Assembly: GCF_000568255.1 (NCBI RefSeq)
Contig: NZ_KK037166.1
Location: forward strand, 8,892,740-8,956,739
Origin: Kutzneria sp. 744
GTDB lineage: Bacteria > Actinomycetota > Actinomycetes > Mycobacteriales > Pseudonocardiaceae
Direction of reading: 5' to 3'
Length of the DNA stretch: 64,000 nucleotides
Shown here: in pieces, positions 62,082 to 64,000 of the stretch
How positions within the stretch are numbered: position 1 is the first letter of the stretch
How the letters are laid out: every line of letters begins with the position of its first letter
Translations under genes and position numbers: made by a program
The notes under the pieces: generated by a model
The model's database searches: none
What the model saw: the letters and a program-made list of their open reading frames with translations, nothing else
What the model was told of the DNA's origin: nothing

Positions 62082-63909
62082 CGAGGTACCGTCCGAGCGC
62101 GGTCAACGGGAAGACCAGGCGGTAAAGGTGGTAGTTGATGTAGAAGTCGCCGGGGAAGCCGGTGCCGGTGAACTGCGGCTCGTCCCAGGTCCCGTCGGAA
62201 CGCTGCGTGGCGACGAGCCAGCGGATGCCCCGTTCGGTCGCGGTGCCGCGCTCGCCGGCCGACAGCAGCGCGAGCAGCGCCCACGCGGTCTGCGACGCGG
62301 TCGAGTCGCCCCGCCCGACCCACGATTTGTCCCGATAGGACCGAAGGTCCTCGCCCCAGCCGCCGTCGGCGTTCTGGTGCTGCTCCAGCCACTTCACGGC
62401 CCGCCGGACCGACGGGTGCACGGTCGGCACACCGGCGGCGATCAACGCCGGCACGACGGCGCCGGTGCCGTAGATGTGGTTCGCGCCCCACCGGCCGAAC
62501 CACGAGCCGTCGGCCTCCTGGTTGTCCAGCAACCACTTCAGACCACGACGGGCCGGCTGGAGGCCGGAAAGCCCTTCGTGGGCCAGCATTTCCAGCACGT
62601 GCGCGGTGACGTCGGCGGACGGCGGGTCGATCACCGCGCCGAAGTCGCAGAACGGCAGCTTCTCGGCCAGCCGGCGGGTGTTGTCGGCGTCGAAGGCTCC
62701 CCAGCCGCCGTCCCGGGACTGCATGCCGATGGTCCATTCGACGGCCCGCCGCACCGCGGGCTCGTCGGCCGGCAGCATTCGCCGCAACGCCAACACGATC
62801 TCGGCGGTGTCGTCGACGTCGGGGTAGTTGTCGTTCTCGAACTCGAAGGCCCACCCGCCCGGCGGCAGCGAGGGCCGGCGCACGGCCCAGTCGCCGCGGA
62901 CGGTGACTTCCTCGTCCAGCAACCAGTTTCCGGCGCTCTTCAACACGGGATCGTCCGCCGGCATGCCGGCGTCCAGCAGCGCCGTGACCGCCAGGGCGGT
63001 GTCCCACACCGGAGACTGGCACGCCTCCAGGCGACGGATCCCGTCCTCCTTGATGGTGAACTCGTCGAGCCCGTGGAGGGCCTTCTTGATCACTGGGTGG
63101 TCCAGCGGATAGCCCCGCAGGTGCAGGGCCAGGATGGAGTACACCCACGGCGGCTGGATCCCGCCCCACCCGCCGTCGGCCTCCTGGCGTGCGAGGATCC
63201 ACTTGAGACCCTTGCGGATGGCGAACTCCCGCAACGGTTTCACCGGCAACTTGGCGTGCAGGTGCAGCACCCTGTCCAGACGCTGGAAGAACCCGCCCCA
63301 GCTCAGCGCGGGCTCGAAGGGCTCGTCGGGCTGGCCGGTCTTCAGCTCGGCCACCGAGATCCCGAGCGGACGCACCGGTCGCATCGAGCCGACGATGGTC
63401 AGCGGCACCACGGTCTGCCGGGCCCAGCAGCCCCAGTCGTAGATGTTGAGCGGGAACCACTTGGGCAGCAGGATCATCTCCGGCGGCAGCACCGGCAGCC
63501 GGTCCCACGACCATTCCCCGAACAGCGCCAGCCAGATCCGGGTGAACACCCGGCTCTTCTCGATGCCGCCGTTGTCCAGCACGAACTGCCGGGCCCGCAC
63601 CATGTGGTCGGCGTCGGCCGGGTCGCCGGCCAGCTTCAGCGCGGTGTAGGCCTCAACGGTGGTGGACAGCTCGCCGGGGCCGCCGTAGAAGGTGGCCCAG
63701 GTGCCGTCCGCCCTTTGCTGCGAACGAATCCAGCCCGCGGTCTCCGCGGTGCCGGCGGGCTCCCGGATGCCGAGGAACTGCCGCATGAGCAGGTCCTCGG
63801 CGTCCATCGTGACGTTGGTCTGCAGCTCGCCCTTCCACCAGCCGTCGCCGTCCTGCAGCGACACAAGGTGGTCGATGGCCCTGCGCCGGGCCAGGTCGAC
63901 ATCGCTCAC
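62074..63909 (-). CDS. shc: Squalene-hopene cyclase
   Basis: A 611-residue cyclase with the catalytic DVDDTAE (DxDDTA) motif near residue 370, the SPVWDTALAV block, several QW repeats (QEADGGWGG, QSRDGGWGAFD, QEADGSWFG, QNADGGWGED) and GTGFPGDFYINYHLYR near the end. It folds squalene into hopene at the membrane. The start is GTG 63909, which overlaps the polyprenyl synthetase stop by 4 bp (GTGA) and has GGAG 8 bp upstream; a GTG at 63945 is open but would overlap that gene by 40 bp. It feeds hpnH and hpnG. Confidence 0.95.
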   Translation of the reverse strand: MSDVDLARRRAIDHLVSLQDGDGWWKGELQTNVTMDAEDLLMRQFLGIREPAGTAETAGWIRSQQRADGTWATFYGGPGELSTTVEAYTALKLAGDPADADHMVRARQFVLDNGGIEKSRVFTRIWLALFGEWSWDRLPVLPPEMILLPKWFPLNIYDWGCWARQTVVPLTIVGSMRPVRPLGISVAELKTGQPDEPFEPALSWGGFFQRLDRVLHLHAKLPVKPLREFAIRKGLKWILARQEADGGWGGIQPPWVYSILALHLRGYPLDHPVIKKALHGLDEFTIKEDGIRRLEACQSPVWDTALAVTALLDAGMPADDPVLKSAGNWLLDEEVTVRGDWAVRRPSLPPGGWAFEFENDNYPDVDDTAEIVLALRRMLPADEPAVRRAVEWTIGMQSRDGGWGAFDADNTRRLAEKLPFCDFGAVIDPPSADVTAHVLEMLAHEGLSGLQPARRGLKWLLDNQEADGSWFGRWGANHIYGTGAVVPALIAAGVPTVHPSVRRAVKWLEQHQNADGGWGEDLRSYRDKSWVGRGDSTASQTAWALLALLSAGERGTATERGIRWLVATQRSDGTWDEPQFTGTGFPGDFYINYHLYRLVFPLTALGRYLDG

Positions 63910-64000
63910 CGATCGCGCTCCGTCACGAAGTGCGTGATCTGCCACAGAGCCTCCCGAATCTCCGCAGGGGCGCCGACGGCGTCGAGATCCTCGCCGGCCG
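63906..64000 (-). CDS. Polyprenyl diphosphate synthase, C-terminal end (partial)
   Basis: The last 31 codons of a gene running off the right edge: AGEDLDAVGAPAEIREALWQ then ITHFVTERDR. This tail and its place directly before shc match the polyprenyl synthetase gene of actinomycete hopanoid clusters. Its stop overlaps the shc start (GTGA). Confidence 0.65.
   Translation of the reverse strand, partial: AGEDLDAVGAPAEIREALWQITHFVTERDR

Overview
The window reads as chromosomal DNA of a high-GC filamentous actinomycete, most likely Pseudonocardiales (Kutzneria- or Amycolatopsis-like). This rests on the glnH-pknG pair, the hopanoid operon, many GTG/TTG starts, frequent 4-bp gene overlaps and the protein families seen. 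I cannot fix the genus.

Layout. 1-2558: end of an amino-acid-sensing lipoprotein gene and pknG. 2622-6578 (minus): a membrane redox operon (DoxX, a small membrane protein, NADH dehydrogenase-2 with an extra membrane domain, and a protein built from repeats of that same domain). 6593-15274: a flavin monooxygenase, an HTH regulator, an erythromycin-esterase-like enzyme, a copper/zinc-type permease behind a CsoR-like palindrome, a complete insertion sequence, an SDR enzyme, a GlxA-type regulator and an MFS transporter. 15469-18051 (minus): a spermidine operon (ornithine decarboxylase, SpeD, SpeE). 18306-24411: an apparent lysine/2-oxoadipate catabolic block (ALDH7-like, glutaryl-CoA dehydrogenase-like, ThDP-dependent E1, divergent amino-acid dehydrogenase) with a frameshift splitting E1 alpha from beta. 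24412-27403: gene-poor, with an exonuclease III fragment, a small secreted protein and a two-repeat protein. 27404-34018: acetyltransferase, TetR regulator with two matching operators, two RibD-like reductases, NYN protein, HicAB module and GT87 mannosyltransferase. 34098-39695: benzoylformate-decarboxylase-like enzyme, a rare glycosyltransferase/WS-DGAT fusion, a DMT transporter and an SDR enzyme.

39824-57008 is an accessory island. A secreted three-LamG protein is cut in two by an IS3-family element. It is followed by a roughly 2,280-residue secreted RHS/YD-repeat polymorphic toxin ending in a Hint peptidase and a nuclease-like tip, then its immunity gene. Behind this lies a promoterless orphan cassette: an apparently identical ~724-bp copy of the RHS core, a second Hint domain, an HNH-like tip and a second immunity gene. 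The copies are offset by exactly 2,709 bp (903 codons), so recombination between them would swap the toxin tip in frame. A third, decayed gene of immunity type follows. This switchable toxin locus is the most interesting system here.

57131-60489: an AAA+ ATPase with a long charged linker, a TPR membrane protein, and a vapBC-like toxin-antitoxin pair lying between perfect 47-bp direct repeats. Each repeat encodes the C-terminal end of a flanking gene, which suggests the pair was inserted at a convergent gene junction. 60538-64000 (minus): hopanoid genes hpnH, hpnG, shc and the end of a polyprenyl synthetase.
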